From contig NZ_CP019985.1 in assembly GCF_002250115.1 (NCBI RefSeq), forward strand, positions 2,604,001-2,668,000: a DNA stretch of 64,000 nucleotides, written 5' to 3'. Made by a program: the position numbers and the translations under genes. The stretch comes from Shouchella clausii. Its GTDB lineage: Bacteria > Bacillota > Bacilli > Bacillales > Bacillaceae_D. Below are positions 45,368-56,627 of this stretch, piece by piece. The notes beneath the pieces are model-generated. The model was not told the DNA's origin, searched no databases, and saw only the letters and a program-made list of their open reading frames with translations. The number at the start of each line of letters is the position of its first letter. Positions within the stretch are counted from its first letter, which is position 1.

Positions 45368-45984
45368 AACCAATCCGCTTTGATAAAGACGGGCTCGTCC
45401 CAGCAATCGTCCAAGATGCAAATAGCAAAGCGGTGCTAACGCTTGCTTATATGAATGAAGAATCGCTGCAAAAGACAATGGAGACGAAAGAAACATGGTT
45501 TTACAGCCGGTCACGCCAACAGCTTTGGCATAAAGGAGAAACATCAGGCAATACACAACATGTTGTTGACGTCCGCTATGACTGCGACCAAGACGCTGTA
45601 CTTGTACTTGTGGAACCGAAGGGGCCCGCTTGCCATACAGGGGCATACAGTTGTTTTTCACAGTCGCTAACTGGCGGTACTAGCAAGGTGGCAGGCAATC
45701 GTTTTCAAATTTTAAACGACCTTGAAGAAACGATTGCAAAGCGGGAGGCGGAAATGCCAGAAGGGGCGTATACAACATACTTGTTTACAGAAGGCGTCGA
45801 TAAAATATTGAAAAAAGTCGGCGAAGAGGCAGGAGAAGTAATCATTGCCGCAAAAAACCGCGACCCCGAAGAGCTACGTTGGGAAGTAGCCGACTTGTTT
45901 TACCACGTCCTTGTTCTCTTACAGGAACAAAAGCTTCCTTTGGATAAAGTACTGGAAACGTTGGAAGCGCGCCATCAATCATAA
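45364..45984 (+). CDS. hisI: Bifunctional HisI-HisE
   Basis: A 206-residue fusion of phosphoribosyl-AMP cyclohydrolase (residues 1-110; [45 protein letters not shown]) and phosphoribosyl-ATP pyrophosphatase ([36 protein letters not shown]). ATG 45364 overlaps the hisF stop as ATGA. Last gene of the operon. No hisC is present, so the aminotransferase step must be encoded elsewhere. Confidence 0.96.
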   Translation: MKPIRFDKDGLVPAIVQDANSKAVLTLAYMNEESLQKTMETKETWFYSRSRQQLWHKGETSGNTQHVVDVRYDCDQDAVLVLVEPKGPACHTGAYSCFSQSLTGGTSKVAGNRFQILNDLEETIAKREAEMPEGAYTTYLFTEGVDKILKKVGEEAGEVIIAAKNRDPEELRWEVADLFYHVLVLLQEQKLPLDKVLETLEARHQS

Positions 45985-45993
45985 GAGCATGTG

Positions 45994-46029
45994 AAAAACA
46001 GCAACCTAAGAACCAGGTTGCTGTTTTTT
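45994..46029 (+). terminator. Histidine operon terminator
   Basis: AACAGCAACCT and AGGTTGCTGTT form a long perfect stem, followed by six Ts. Confidence 0.88.
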
Positions 46030-46079
46030 AGAGGAAACTTTAACATTCATTAGAGGGAAAGCAAAAAGGGGGAAGACAA

Positions 46080-46832
46080 ATGTCTGACATAGCGTTCATT
46101 CGAAAAATAGAAGCGTTATCAATGAATGCACAGCCTGCCCTTAAGACAGTGAAGAAAGGCGGATGGATTTTGCGCTTCGCCAATGGTTATACAAAAAGAG
46201 CAAACTCGATTCATCCACTCTATCCTTTTTATGGGGAGCTTGAAAAGAACATCGAGGCCTGTGAACAAATGTACCGCAGGAAAAATCTTCCTGTAGTTTA
46301 TAAGCTGACCGCGGCTGCTTGTCCACGCGATTTGGATAGTTCGCTAGATGCAAAGGGGTATGATTATATAGGGGAGACGAGTGTTCAAGTTTTGTCTTTA
46401 GCAAAAATCGGTGAAAAGCCAGAAGCTTATGTCGAAAGTTGCCACCGACTAGACCGAAAATGGTTTGATCATTATTGTCGTTGGAATCATGTTTGCGAAG
46501 CAGACCAGCAGACATTAAAACAAATGTTTAACAACATTGCCGCCGAGACGTGCTACATGCTTATAACGGACAAAGACGGGATCCCTTGTGCTTGCGGGTT
46601 AGGGGTCATTGAAGATAGGTACATTGGGTTATTTGATATTGTGACAAAGAAGAAGGAACGAAAACAAGGATATGGAACGCAGCTAATCCAACGTTTGCTT
46701 CATTGGGGAAAAGAAAATGAAGCAGCCTTTGCTTACTTGCAAGTGGTCCGTGAAAATAAGCCAGCCCTCGCACTCTATACGAAGCTTGGCTTTGAAGAAA
46801 TGTATGCATACTGGTACCGAGTCAAAAGCTGA
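46080..46832 (+). CDS. GNAT family N-acetyltransferase
   Basis: A 250-residue protein with a C-terminal GNAT domain (ACGLGVIEDRYIGLFDIVTKKKERKQGYGTQLIQRLL; the acetyl-CoA loop is RKQGYGT) and an N-terminal half resembling a degenerate second GNAT-like domain. Substrate unknown. The first gene of the accessory stretch between hisI and yvcD, absent from that point in B. subtilis. AAAGGGGGAAG precedes the ATG. Confidence 0.82.
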   Translation: MSDIAFIRKIEALSMNAQPALKTVKKGGWILRFANGYTKRANSIHPLYPFYGELEKNIEACEQMYRRKNLPVVYKLTAAACPRDLDSSLDAKGYDYIGETSVQVLSLAKIGEKPEAYVESCHRLDRKWFDHYCRWNHVCEADQQTLKQMFNNIAAETCYMLITDKDGIPCACGLGVIEDRYIGLFDIVTKKKERKQGYGTQLIQRLLHWGKENEAAFAYLQVVRENKPALALYTKLGFEEMYAYWYRVKS

Positions 46833-46908
46833 GAATAGCGATGTTTAAATAGATTAAACTGGGCTTGTTGGCTTTATTCAGTAAAAGATGGCTAGCGTCC
46901 ACTCTAAA

Positions 46909-47802
46909 TCAATGAAAATCCTTAAGTTTCGATTTTTTGTAGGCAAGTGGTGTCATGTTCATCACTTTTCGGAATCGAGCGATAAAATAGCTTGTGCTGT
47001 TAAAACCTACTTGATAAGCTACGTCCGTTACAGTTGCGTTTGGCTGCTGCAAGAGAGGCAAGCTTTTTTGGATACGGTAATCAGTAACGTATTGAAGGGG
47101 GGACGTTTTTAGCATTCGTTTAAAATAGCGGCAACATTCAGAGCGGCTTAGCTGCCCTGCCTTTGCTATATCATCTAAGGAAATGTTCTCTCCAAAGTGG
47201 CTATGAATCCATTGAAGCATTCCCTTTACTCGTCGATTTTGCATCATCTTGTTCTGGTCGTATTCTAATCGCAGTCCATTTGAGATTAGAAGTTTCCATA
47301 TCGCCACCATCTTGGTAGTGACATCAATTTCATAATAAGGGGGCTGCTCTTCAATCGATCGATGGATGCTTAACGTACAGTCAATAATATTTTTCCCCCA
47401 CCCTTCATCGGCACAAATATCCAAGTAGGGAAGGTTCGTCGCTTGAATGTATGGGCTAACATAAGTTGCAAAAAGCTCTTGCGGCAAAATGAAAGATGGA
47501 TCGACATTAAGACAAATATAGCGACTATTTAAATGAGGCAGACTTTCAGCCATGTGAAGGCTGCCGCTATTGATGAACACCCCATTCTTCTCATGAACAA
47601 TAACCGTCTCATTATTGACATGAAAACGTACTTTTCCATTTGTTACAACGACAAATTGTAGCTCATCATGCCAATGAAGAGGAATATAGCCGTTGCTGTT
47701 TTCTTTAATGGATGTATGATAGCAGGCAATCGGCAAATCAACAGTTCGATGGGCTGTTTGTTCTTTTAAATGATCATCAATTTCAAAATGGATTGTCCCC
47801 AC
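46909..47802 (-). CDS. AraC family transcriptional regulator
   Basis: About 297 residues. An N-terminal cupin ([24 protein letters not shown]) is followed by a C-terminal double helix-turn-helix ([58 protein letters not shown]). The GTG at 47802 has GAGG six bases upstream; a TTG at 47814 is possible. It is divergent from a DMT transporter, its likely target; the cupin would bind the effector, unknown here. Confidence 0.9.
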   Translation of the reverse strand: MGTIHFEIDDHLKEQTAHRTVDLPIACYHTSIKENSNGYIPLHWHDELQFVVVTNGKVRFHVNNETVIVHEKNGVFINSGSLHMAESLPHLNSRYICLNVDPSFILPQELFATYVSPYIQATNLPYLDICADEGWGKNIIDCTLSIHRSIEEQPPYYEIDVTTKMVAIWKLLISNGLRLEYDQNKMMQNRRVKGMLQWIHSHFGENISLDDIAKAGQLSRSECCRYFKRMLKTSPLQYVTDYRIQKSLPLLQQPNATVTDVAYQVGFNSTSYFIARFRKVMNMTPLAYKKSKLKDFH

Positions 47803-47847
47803 GTTCCACCTCAATATCCTTATACTTTTTCGTTCAATTCGCGTATC

Positions 47848-47875
47848 TTTAACGGCATTTTTCTTTTATTATAAC
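47848..47875 (+). promoter_or_regulatory. Promoter of the DMT transporter gene
   Basis: TTTAAC, 16 bp, TATAAC in the short divergent gap between the AraC regulator and the transporter. Confidence 0.4.
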
Positions 47876-47905
47876 ACCATTATGATTGTAAAGGTGGAGA
47901 GAAAG

Positions 47906-48814
47906 ATGAGACGGTATGTAGGCCTCATGCTCGTTTTAGTAGGAGCAGTATGTTGGGGGATGGGCGGAACCGTCGCCCAAAAATTGTTCCAGCAAGACGC
48001 TGTTAATATAAATTGGCTTGTGTCCATAAGGCTCTTAATTGCAGGAGCAATGTTATTAATTATACAACTCTTGTTAAAGAATCGGACGCAAATTTTAGGC
48101 GTTTGGAAAACAAAGCAATCAGCTGCACGGCTTCTTACTTTTGGAATTTTTGGCATGCTTGCCGTCCAATATACGTACATGGCATCGATTAAAAATGGCA
48201 ATTCGGCAGTTGCGACATTGCTGCAATATTTAGCACCTGTCATGATCATTCTGTATATGGTAGTTCGCGGGCAAAATCGATTGACTAGGCGTGACCTGAT
48301 TTATGTGTCTCTTGCTTTGACTGGTTGCTATCTTCTGTTAACAAATGGTTCCCTTTCCGAGCTTTCAGTGCCAGCTTCTGCGATTATTTGGGGAATTCTT
48401 TCAGGGGCTGCACTAGCCTTTTACACGTTGTATGCGGTTCCTTTGTTAAAACAGTACGATTCTCTTGTGATTGTCGGTTGGGCGATGCTAATTGGAGGTA
48501 TGGCTTTAAGTGTGATTCATCCTCCGTGGCGGATTGGGGAGGCAACTTTTCAGCTAGAAACGTATCTACACCTTGGTTTTGTCATTTTTTTCGGAACGAT
48601 GCTTGCTTTTTGGTTCTACATTGAAAGTTTGAATACCCTTTCTCCGAAAGAAACGAGTCTGCTTGGAAGTGCCGAACCATTAGCTGCGGTAGTGACGATG
48701 GTCATTTGGCTCCGTGAACCGTTCGGTGTTTTTCAATGGGGAGGGCTCGCTTGTATTCTTGCTATGATTTTTATAATGGCGTGGCAAAAAGAGGATGCGG
48801 AGGCCCAGGCATAG
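47906..48814 (+). CDS. DMT/EamA family transporter
   Basis: About 302 residues, ten helices in two EamA repeats ([51 protein letters not shown]). The ATG at 47906 is preferred because AAAGGTGGAGA lies upstream; an ATG at 47882 has no site. Divergent from the AraC regulator, so probably an inducible exporter or permease of unknown substrate. It is not closely similar to the FMN-riboswitch DMT protein in this window. Confidence 0.88.
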   Translation: MRRYVGLMLVLVGAVCWGMGGTVAQKLFQQDAVNINWLVSIRLLIAGAMLLIIQLLLKNRTQILGVWKTKQSAARLLTFGIFGMLAVQYTYMASIKNGNSAVATLLQYLAPVMIILYMVVRGQNRLTRRDLIYVSLALTGCYLLLTNGSLSELSVPASAIIWGILSGAALAFYTLYAVPLLKQYDSLVIVGWAMLIGGMALSVIHPPWRIGEATFQLETYLHLGFVIFFGTMLAFWFYIESLNTLSPKETSLLGSAEPLAAVVTMVIWLREPFGVFQWGGLACILAMIFIMAWQKEDAEAQA

Positions 48815-48963
48815 AGATGCTCTCTTGAAGCACTCCCTATTGGCTGCGAACGGTACGTTTTAAACAGAGGGAGAACGGCTACACTGGTTGTAGAGCATAA
48901 GGCAGCAGGCAAATGTGGTTGCTAGGTCGTTAACGAACCGACTTATGAAAGGAGAAGGTAACA

Positions 48964-50217
48964 GTGGCCAGTGAAAAGGAAATCCCAAAAGAATCAGGGG
49001 TAGATAACAGTGTAGCCGTACTCCGAGAAGGGTATTTATATGGCACGAACCGAGCCCAAGCATTTCAATCCGATCTTTTTAAAACACGCTTGCTAGGGCA
49101 AGAAGCGATTTGTATACGTGGAGAGGAAGCAGCGGAACTTTTTTATGATAATGAAAAATTTAAGCGAGCAGGCGCAGCCCCAAAGCGGGTCGTAAAAACG
49201 CTATTTGGCAAAGGCGGCGTTCAAGCGCTTGATGGGGAAGCACACCATCACCGAAAAGCAATGTTTATGTCGCTCATGTCGAAAGAAACGCTAAAAGACA
49301 TTCGTGCTATTGCTTCAAAACAATGGGAACTAGCTGCTCAAAGATGGCAGAACCAATCAAAAGTCGTTTTGTATGAAGAAGCGCAAGAAGTAATGTGCCG
49401 GACTGCGTTCGAGTGGGCTGGGATTCCTCTTGAGGAAGAGGAAGTGAAAGACAAAGCTGAGTGGTTTCGTGCCATGATTGAAGCGCCAGCGGCGATCGGG
49501 CCAGCCCATTGGAAAGGGCGGCGCAACCGGGGCAAAGCCGAAAGTTGGGTGAAGGAGCTTGTGGAGGATGTCCGTACGGGCAAGCGCCAAGCAGCAGAAG
49601 GAAAAACATTGCATACGATGTCATTCCATCGCGAATTAAATGGTGAATGGATGGACGCTCAAACAGCAGCTGTCGAAATTATCAATATCCTCCGGCCAAT
49701 TGTGGCCATTTCCATCTACATTTGCTTCACGGCACTCGCTGTCCACCAACACCCGCAAGAACGGGAAAAGCTTGGATCAGACGAAGAAAAATTACAGCAT
49801 TTTGTCCAAGAAGTCAGGCGCTTCTATCCATTTTTTCCTTTTGTGCCTGCGCGACCAATCAAGGATTTTACGTGGAATGGCTACCCATTTAAGAAAGGCA
49901 CATTAGTGCTTCTCGATTTATATGGGACCAATCATCATCCGCAGCTTTGGGACAATCCCGAACAGTTTCGGCCAGATCGCTTTGCGACATGGAACAAAAG
50001 CCCGTTTGCCTTCATTCCTCAAGGTGGAGGCGATCGCAATACTGGACATCGTTGCGCAGGCGAATGGATCACAATCGAGATTATGAAAGAAAGTTTGGAT
50101 TTTCTTGTCAATCGAATCGATTATACCGTGCCTGAACAAGATTTACGTTTTCGCTTTAACGAAATGCCCGCTTTGCCCCATAGCCAGTTTGTGATGACGA
50201 ATGTCCGCTTTCAATAA
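48964..50217 (+). CDS. CYP152-type fatty-acid peroxygenase (cytochrome P450)
   Basis: A 417-residue P450 of the CYP152 (CypC/P450-BS-beta) family, which hydroxylates fatty acids with hydrogen peroxide instead of a redox partner. Arg244-Pro245 (NILRPIVAIS) is the carboxylate-binding pair replacing the usual Thr; the heme ligand is Cys364 in GHRCAGEW. Gln87 (GVQALDG) aligns with the residue that is Gln in P450-BS-beta hydroxylases and His in the decarboxylase OleT, so hydroxylation is expected. GTG start with AAAGGAGAAGG upstream. Monocistronic. Confidence 0.93.
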   Translation: MASEKEIPKESGVDNSVAVLREGYLYGTNRAQAFQSDLFKTRLLGQEAICIRGEEAAELFYDNEKFKRAGAAPKRVVKTLFGKGGVQALDGEAHHHRKAMFMSLMSKETLKDIRAIASKQWELAAQRWQNQSKVVLYEEAQEVMCRTAFEWAGIPLEEEEVKDKAEWFRAMIEAPAAIGPAHWKGRRNRGKAESWVKELVEDVRTGKRQAAEGKTLHTMSFHRELNGEWMDAQTAAVEIINILRPIVAISIYICFTALAVHQHPQEREKLGSDEEKLQHFVQEVRRFYPFFPFVPARPIKDFTWNGYPFKKGTLVLLDLYGTNHHPQLWDNPEQFRPDRFATWNKSPFAFIPQGGGDRNTGHRCAGEWITIEIMKESLDFLVNRIDYTVPEQDLRFRFNEMPALPHSQFVMTNVRFQ

Positions 50218-50222
50218 AACGT

Positions 50223-50250
50223 GTGCCTCTTTTAAGAGGCACGCTTTTTT
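50223..50250 (+). terminator. Terminator after the P450 gene
   Basis: GTGCCTC (50223-50229) pairs with GAGGCAC (50236-50242), followed by GC and six Ts. Confidence 0.83.
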
Positions 50251-50416
50251 ATACTGCCAGCCCCGTTATTTCCGAGCTTTAAATGATGGAAGCGCCTGAC
50301 GCTTAAACGATATGCTTAAAAAGGAAGGAGAAAGTGGAGTACAGCACCCAATTTTCCAAGCTGCCAATAGGGGAGGACACAAAATTTTTTCAAAACAACT
50401 TTTTTAACGGTTGTCC

Positions 50417-50444
50417 TTACAGAAAATCACGTTTAGTGTATACT
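50417..50444 (+). promoter_or_regulatory. Promoter of yvcD
   Basis: TTACAG, 16 bp, TATACT, about 40 bases before yvcD. The rest of the 267-base gap shows only the P450 terminator. Confidence 0.5.
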
Positions 50445-50484
50445 TGACGATAGATAGATCATTTGCTTGGAGGGACAAGCTTAC

Positions 50485-51534
50485 ATGAGCGACGAATCGA
50501 AAGAAGATTCAAGGACCATTGTTCCGTTTTACCAAAATGGGGATTATTTTTTTCATAGGGGATTGCAAGCTTTTCACAAAAAACATTTAAATCGGGCTGC
50601 AAAACTGCTAGAGCGGGCAGTGAAGCTTACTGCCTCTGAACCGATTTTTAAAATACAGTTGGCTGCAGTGTTGTCAGAACTTGGTGAGTATGGGAGGTCG
50701 AATGAACTCTTACAATCCGTGCTGGCAAGCTCCGGCAGTCAACAGCCTGTTTGCCATTTTTTTATTGCCAATAATGAAGTGTATATGGGCCACTTTTATC
50801 AGGCCGAAAAGCATGTGCGCCTCTATCTAGAAAAAGAGCCAAACGGGCAGTTTGCTGAAGAAGCGCATGAATTGCTTGAGCTATTTGAAGATGACCCTTT
50901 TATGGAGGAAGAAGCGAGTTCGGAGCAATATTTAGACGACCATGAACAGGCATGGCTTCTTTTGCGAAAAGGGCAAGCAGAGCTGGCGGTGCCGTTGCTT
51001 GAGTCAATCGTTAGCAAGCATCCTCGTTTGTGGGCTGCCCAAAATCATCTCGCCGAAGCGCTATTTTGCATCGGTGAAACCGAAAGAGCGTTTGCCATTT
51101 GCCAGGAAGTGCTCGATAAGGATTCTGGCAACTTGTTGGCATTATGCAATCTCGCATTATTTTACTTTGAAATGGGCTATACTAAAGAGGCGAAATGGTA
51201 CCGTGAGCGGCTTGCAAGCGTTTATCCTCTTGATTCAGGTCACGCTGCACGCCTTGTCCAAGTGCTATGTGCCCTTGGAAATTATAAAGAAGTCCTTTCA
51301 CGGCCTTTTCCTACCGATGCGGATGAAGAAGCAGCCCTTTTGCGGTGTTACGGTGTCGCTTCCTACCATGAACAAAATGAAAAAACCGCTTTAGAGCATT
51401 TGAAAAAAGCGGCAGCGCTTGGCGACGGAGCTTCGAAACAGCTGATGGAAGCGGTAGCCAACAAACAATCAGACGATATTTCGTTTACATTGTTTGCCGA
51501 ACGTGGCTTCTTGAGCAGAACATTAGACAGTTAG
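50485..51534 (+). CDS. yvcD: Tetratricopeptide repeat protein YvcD
   Basis: A 349-residue cytosolic protein of helical TPR repeats (for example KHLNRAAKLLERAVKLTASEP, AELAVPLLESIVSKHPRLWAAQNHLAEALFC, GNLLALCNLALFYFEMGYTKEAKWY). The ATG at 50485 follows TTGGAGGGA. Function unknown. It sits between the his region and trxB, as YvcD does in B. subtilis. Confidence 0.88.
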   Translation: MSDESKEDSRTIVPFYQNGDYFFHRGLQAFHKKHLNRAAKLLERAVKLTASEPIFKIQLAAVLSELGEYGRSNELLQSVLASSGSQQPVCHFFIANNEVYMGHFYQAEKHVRLYLEKEPNGQFAEEAHELLELFEDDPFMEEEASSEQYLDDHEQAWLLLRKGQAELAVPLLESIVSKHPRLWAAQNHLAEALFCIGETERAFAICQEVLDKDSGNLLALCNLALFYFEMGYTKEAKWYRERLASVYPLDSGHAARLVQVLCALGNYKEVLSRPFPTDADEEAALLRCYGVASYHEQNEKTALEHLKKAAALGDGASKQLMEAVANKQSDDISFTLFAERGFLSRTLDS

Positions 51535-51577
51535 CTGTTTCTTTCGCTACGATGGAAGCAGATAACTTGAAGAGTAG

Positions 51578-52543
<966 letters not shown>

Positions 52544-52691
52544 TCGTAGTTCTGAGAGTGAACAAGAGCGAATTTGCTTTAAAGGGGTAAACCGTCATCA
52601 GCTTTTAAAGGCGCTGTAATGCAATTGAAATAACGGATCCTTTATAATGGAAGCAGTAATTGACCCCCTTTTTTAAATATAGCTTCATTTT

Positions 52692-52717
52692 AGGCGCAGA
52701 TTTCTGCGCCTTTTTTT
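52692..52717 (+). terminator. Terminator after trxB
   Basis: AGGCGCAG and CTGCGCCT form a stem, followed by seven Ts. A TATAAT at 52643-52648 without a good -35 lies upstream and is not supported further. Confidence 0.85.
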
Positions 52718-52747
52718 AGGTTAAACAGAACAAAATAAGCGCCATCA

Positions 52748-52776
52748 TTGTCGCCTCTCTTAATTACTTGTATACT
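52748..52776 (+). promoter_or_regulatory. Promoter of the yvcI-rapZ-glmR-whiA-crh operon
   Basis: TTGTCG (52748-52753), 17 bp, TATACT (52771-52776), about 20 bases before the gene. Confidence 0.65.
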
Positions 52777-52795
52777 ATAAAATGAGGAACGCGAG

Positions 52796-53293
52796 GTGAG
52801 AGGCTTGCAGCGAATAACTAATTGTATACTGGCAACAGCTGATCAATGTTTAATGCTTCAAAAGCCAAGCCGTGGCTGGTGGGTAGCTCCAGGCGGAAAA
52901 ATGGAGCATGGTGAAACGATTAAAGAAGCTGTTGTCCGAGAATTTCGGGAAGAAACGGGGCTATCCATTAAAGACCCTGAATTGCGCGCAGTGACCACGG
53001 TGGTCATTGTAGGTGAGGGGCAAACAATGGAAGATGAGTGGATGATGTTCTCTTTTCTTGCCAGCAGCTATGAAGGCACGATGCTTGATCAGTCTCCAGA
53101 AGGGAAGCTTGTCTGGCAAAAACGTGATGCTCATGTGCATTTGCCAATGGCAGAAGGGGACCACCATGTCTTTAACCACATTTTAAATCAAAAGGGCGTT
53201 TTATACGGAACGTTTTATTATACAAAGGATTTTAAGTTGATTGATTATCGACTTGATCCGAAACCGATGCAAGAGAAAGGGGCAGCACTATGA
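52796..53293 (+). CDS. yvcI: NUDIX hydrolase YvcI
   Basis: A 165-residue NUDIX hydrolase. The Nudix box [24 protein letters not shown] is complete (residues about 39-61). Substrate unknown. GTG 52796 gives an N-terminus like B. subtilis YvcI (LQRITNC); a TTG at 52805 is an alternative. Its stop overlaps rapZ (ATGA), opening a tightly coupled operon. Confidence 0.93.
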   Translation: MRGLQRITNCILATADQCLMLQKPSRGWWVAPGGKMEHGETIKEAVVREFREETGLSIKDPELRAVTTVVIVGEGQTMEDEWMMFSFLASSYEGTMLDQSPEGKLVWQKRDAHVHLPMAEGDHHVFNHILNQKGVLYGTFYYTKDFKLIDYRLDPKPMQEKGAAL

Positions 53294-54180
53294 ACCAGTC
53301 TGAAGTCGAGATTGTCATCATCACCGGTATGTCTGGCGCTGGAAAATCCGTTGCTGTCCGAAGCTTTGAAGATTTAGGCTATTATTGTATCGACAACTTG
53401 CCTCCAGTCTTGCTGCCGAAGTTTATTGAATTGATTGAGGGCGGAATCGATAAAGTCACAAAAGTGGCGCTCGTCATGGATTTACGAGGGCAGTCCTTTT
53501 TTGATGAATTGTTCAAAGCCATTGATGAACTGAATGAGACGCCGGCTAGTAGACTTAAAATCCAAATTTTGTATTTAGATGCAAAAGATTCTAAGCTTGT
53601 GCAGCGCTATAAAGAAACGAGGCGTACACACCCGTTAGCCAAAGGCGGCTTGCCACTCGAAGGCATTCAAAAAGAGCGGAATTTGCTTGAAGAAATAAAA
53701 GGTCGCGCTCAGCAAATCATTGATACGACAGAGTTAAAGCCACTCCAGCTACGGGAAAAAATCATGCAGCGTTTTGCTGGGAATGACCGCCAAGCATTTG
53801 CTGTCCACTTTGTTTCATTTGGATTCAAATATGGCATTCCGATTGATGCTGATTTAGTATTTGATGTCCGTTTTTTGCCGAACCCGCACTACGTTGAAGA
53901 TTTACGGCCAAAAACGGGATTACAGACAGAAGTGTCCTCTTATGTGTTAAAATGGAAAGAAACAAAACAATTTGTGGAGAAGCTGACTGATTTATTTGAC
54001 TTTATGCTTCCACATTACAAACGGGAAGGAAAAAGCCAAGTTGTCATTGGAATCGGCTGTACAGGCGGCCAGCACCGGTCAGTGACATTGGCTGAATACT
54101 TTTGTGCTCATTACGAAGCTAAATATGATGCGTATACGAGCCACCGCGATATTAACAAACGGAAGGCGAACAGTCGATGA
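53290..54180 (+). CDS. rapZ: RNase adapter / nucleotide-binding protein RapZ (YvcJ)
   Basis: A 296-residue P-loop protein. Walker A is [27 protein letters not shown] at the N-terminus; the C-terminal domain ends with [15 protein letters not shown]. In E. coli RapZ senses glucosamine-6-phosphate and guides RNase E; the Bacillus protein hydrolyses nucleotides and affects competence. Four-base overlaps on both sides. Confidence 0.95.
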   Translation: MNQSEVEIVIITGMSGAGKSVAVRSFEDLGYYCIDNLPPVLLPKFIELIEGGIDKVTKVALVMDLRGQSFFDELFKAIDELNETPASRLKIQILYLDAKDSKLVQRYKETRRTHPLAKGGLPLEGIQKERNLLEEIKGRAQQIIDTTELKPLQLREKIMQRFAGNDRQAFAVHFVSFGFKYGIPIDADLVFDVRFLPNPHYVEDLRPKTGLQTEVSSYVLKWKETKQFVEKLTDLFDFMLPHYKREGKSQVVIGIGCTGGQHRSVTLAEYFCAHYEAKYDAYTSHRDINKRKANSR

Positions 54181-55163
54181 AAAAGAAGGTCGTTGTCATA
54201 GGAGGAGGAACTGGGCTTTCCGTAATTTTGCGCGGGCTGAAGACATTTCCCGTCGATATTACTGCGATTGTGACTGTTGCAGATGATGGCGGTAGCTCAG
54301 GCATTCTTCGCAAAGAGCTTGATATCCCCCCGCCTGGGGATGTGCGAAATGTGCTTGTTGCCCTTGCTGAAGTGGAACCGCTTGTGGAAGAACTGTTTCA
54401 ACACCGTTTTTCAAGTGGAGACGGGCTAAGCGGGCATTCACTCGGAAATCTGCTGCTAGCAGGAATGACATCTATTACAGGTGATTTTCAAAAAGGGATT
54501 TCGGCGATAAGTCGAGTATTGAATGTAAGAGGGCGTGTGCTTCCAGCAGCAAACGAGAGCATTGTCCTTCACGCGGAAATGCACGATGGCTCAATTGTCT
54601 CAGGAGAATCAAGCATCCCCCTTGCGGCTAAAGGGATTAAGCGCGTTTACTTGTCTCCGGAGCATGTCTCGCCTCTACCTGAAACGCTTGACGCCCTTCA
54701 GGAGGCCGATTTAATTGTGCTTGGGCCTGGCTCCCTCTATACGAGCATTGTCCCAAATTTGCTTGTCCCTGGCATTAAGGAAGCAATCGCCGCTTCTAAA
54801 GCGAAGAAAGCATATATTTGCAATGTGATGACACAGGCAGGCGAAACAGATGGGTACAGTGCTTCTGATCATTTACAAGGCCTGTTTAAACACTGCGGCG
54901 ACCAATTGGTTGAGTACATCTTAGTCAACAGCACGACAATCTCTGAAAGCGTCCGCTCTCTTTATCGTTTAGAAAAAGCGGAACAGGTTGTCGTCGACAG
55001 TGATGTCCTAGAATCAATGGGGGTGACGCCTATTAAAGGCCGTTTTGTCCTTGAGGCGAATCAAAAATTGCGTCATGATGCGATGAAAGTGTCAAAAGCA
55101 CTAATGAGTTTGCTGGAAGAAAAGGAACAACAACCGACATATCGGGAACGAAACCGTTGTTAG
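54177..55163 (+). CDS. glmR: Gluconeogenesis/cell-wall factor GlmR (YvcK)
   Basis: A 328-residue CofD-like protein. [14 protein letters not shown] and [26 protein letters not shown] are diagnostic. In B. subtilis GlmR binds UDP-GlcNAc and stimulates GlmS, linking carbon supply to peptidoglycan. ATGA overlap with rapZ. Confidence 0.95.
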   Translation: MKKKVVVIGGGTGLSVILRGLKTFPVDITAIVTVADDGGSSGILRKELDIPPPGDVRNVLVALAEVEPLVEELFQHRFSSGDGLSGHSLGNLLLAGMTSITGDFQKGISAISRVLNVRGRVLPAANESIVLHAEMHDGSIVSGESSIPLAAKGIKRVYLSPEHVSPLPETLDALQEADLIVLGPGSLYTSIVPNLLVPGIKEAIAASKAKKAYICNVMTQAGETDGYSASDHLQGLFKHCGDQLVEYILVNSTTISESVRSLYRLEKAEQVVVDSDVLESMGVTPIKGRFVLEANQKLRHDAMKVSKALMSLLEEKEQQPTYRERNRC

Positions 55164-55181
55164 GGCAGCTTTTTGCTGCCC
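55163..55181 (+). other. Hairpin between glmR and whiA
   Basis: GGGCAGC and GCTGCCC around TTTTT. No T-run follows and whiA begins 25 bases later, so it is more likely an mRNA-stability or processing element than a terminator. Confidence 0.4.
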
Positions 55182-55205
55182 TTCATGAAAGAGAGGGTGA
55201 GAGGC

Positions 55206-56180
55206 GTGTCTTTTGCCGCGAATGCCAAAAAAGAACTGACACAGCTTGAACTTGTTTCTTGCTGTGCTCGGGCAGAGCTTTCTGCCCTCATCCGGATGAA
55301 CGGGTCGCTGTCGCTTGGCAATAAGCAAGTCGGATTAGATGTAACAACCGAAAATGCAGCCATTGCCAGACGGATTTACACACTTATCAAGCATCTATAC
55401 CCTAATATCCACATTGAGTTGCTCGTTCAAAAGAAAATGCGACTTAAAAAGAATAATGTTTATATGGTGCGCATTTCCAAAGAAGCGCGCCAATTACTTG
55501 AGGATTTGCGGATTTTGAACGGGTCTTTTCAATTTATTCGTGACATTTCTCCGGAAATTGTAAAAGAGTCTTGTTGCAAACGTGCCTATTTGCGGGGGGC
55601 TTTTTTAGCAGGCGGCTCCATTAACCATCCAGAAACGTCTTCTTACCATTTAGAAATTTTTTCGCTTTACGAAGAGCATAACCAAGCGATATGTGAACTG
55701 ATGAACGGATTTTCCCTTTCAGCTAAAACGCTTGAACGGAAAAAAGGATTTATTACGTACTTAAAAGAAAGCGAAAAGATAACGGAATTCCTAAATATCA
55801 TTGGCGCCCACCAAGCTCTTCTTTATTTTGAAGACGTCCGCATTATGAAAGATATGCGCAACTCTGTTAACCGGCTTGTAAATTGTGAAACGGCTAATTT
55901 AAACAAAACCGTTGGGGCTGCCCTTCGCCAAGTAGAGAACATTCGTTTTATTGATAAAACGATTGGCTTGGAAAACTTGCCGCCAAAACTACAGGAAGTC
56001 GCTAAGCTCCGAGTGAAGCATCAAGATGTGACGTTGAAAGAATTAGGGGAAATGATGCAGGGCGGAAAAGTGAGCAAGTCAGGTATAAACCACCGGCTCC
56101 GTAAGATTGACGAATTTGCGGACAAGCTCCGTAACGGCACGTTTGATGCCAAAAAATTAAATACGCATAGGGGGAAATGA
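55206..56180 (+). CDS. whiA: Sporulation/cell-division regulator WhiA
   Basis: A 324-residue WhiA: two degenerate LAGLIDADG homing-endonuclease-like domains ([23 protein letters not shown]) and a C-terminal helix-turn-helix ([28 protein letters not shown]). In bacilli WhiA affects division and chromosome segregation. The GTG at 55206 follows GGTGAGAGG and matches the homologue N-terminus; the longer frame from 55173 is not supported. Confidence 0.96.
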   Translation: MSFAANAKKELTQLELVSCCARAELSALIRMNGSLSLGNKQVGLDVTTENAAIARRIYTLIKHLYPNIHIELLVQKKMRLKKNNVYMVRISKEARQLLEDLRILNGSFQFIRDISPEIVKESCCKRAYLRGAFLAGGSINHPETSSYHLEIFSLYEEHNQAICELMNGFSLSAKTLERKKGFITYLKESEKITEFLNIIGAHQALLYFEDVRIMKDMRNSVNRLVNCETANLNKTVGAALRQVENIRFIDKTIGLENLPPKLQEVAKLRVKHQDVTLKELGEMMQGGKVSKSGINHRLRKIDEFADKLRNGTFDAKKLNTHRGK

Positions 56181-56183
56181 GGA

Positions 56184-56438
56184 ATGGCGCAAAAAGAAGT
56201 AACCATCCAACTTAAATCAGGTTTGCAGGCTCGGCCTGCGGCGATGTTTGTCCAAGAAGCCAATCGATTTTCGTCTGAAGTGTTTATTGTAAAAGACAAT
56301 GCCAAAGTCAACGCGAAAAGCATCATGGGGTTAATGGGCTTGGCGCTCGGCAAAGGCACGACGATCACGATTGTCACAGAAGGGCACGATGAAAAAGAAG
56401 CACTGGATGCCTTGGTTGCTTACGTTGAAAACGATTAA
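56184..56438 (+). CDS. crh: HPr-like catabolite repression protein Crh
   Basis: An 84-residue HPr-like protein. Gln replaces the phosphotransfer His15 (SGLQARPAA), which makes it Crh rather than HPr, and Ser46 (AKSIMGLMGL) is kept for HprK phosphorylation. Ser-phosphorylated Crh is a CcpA co-repressor. Last gene of the yvcI operon, three bases after whiA. Confidence 0.97.
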   Translation: MAQKEVTIQLKSGLQARPAAMFVQEANRFSSEVFIVKDNAKVNAKSIMGLMGLALGKGTTITIVTEGHDEKEALDALVAYVEND

Positions 56439-56575
56439 TGGGTAGCCGGCCATTTTAGAAATCGACTCCTAGCCTAGCTCGTAACAAGAGAGGCGGGCTA
56501 CAGGAACGTGCTATTCCTTGTGATTGCTGAATCGAGCAGGTAAAGGCATAAGAGGACGAATGTTTATAGAAACAT

Positions 56576-56610
56576 AAAAAGCCAGTTGAGCACACACGCT
56601 CAACTGGCTT
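56576..56610 (-). terminator. Terminator of the opuC-type operon
   Basis: AAGCCAGTTGAGC (56579-56591) and GCTCAACTGGCTT (56598-56610) form a perfect 13-bp stem; on the minus strand it is followed by a T-run. It may also stop crh transcripts. The remaining sequence from 56439 to 56575 shows nothing supportable. Confidence 0.85.
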
Positions 56611-56627
56611 AAGCTGCGTTAACGGGG

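Noticed and set aside
55163-55181. Terminator between glmR and whiA
   Set aside because: The stem lacks a T-run and whiA is the next operon gene.
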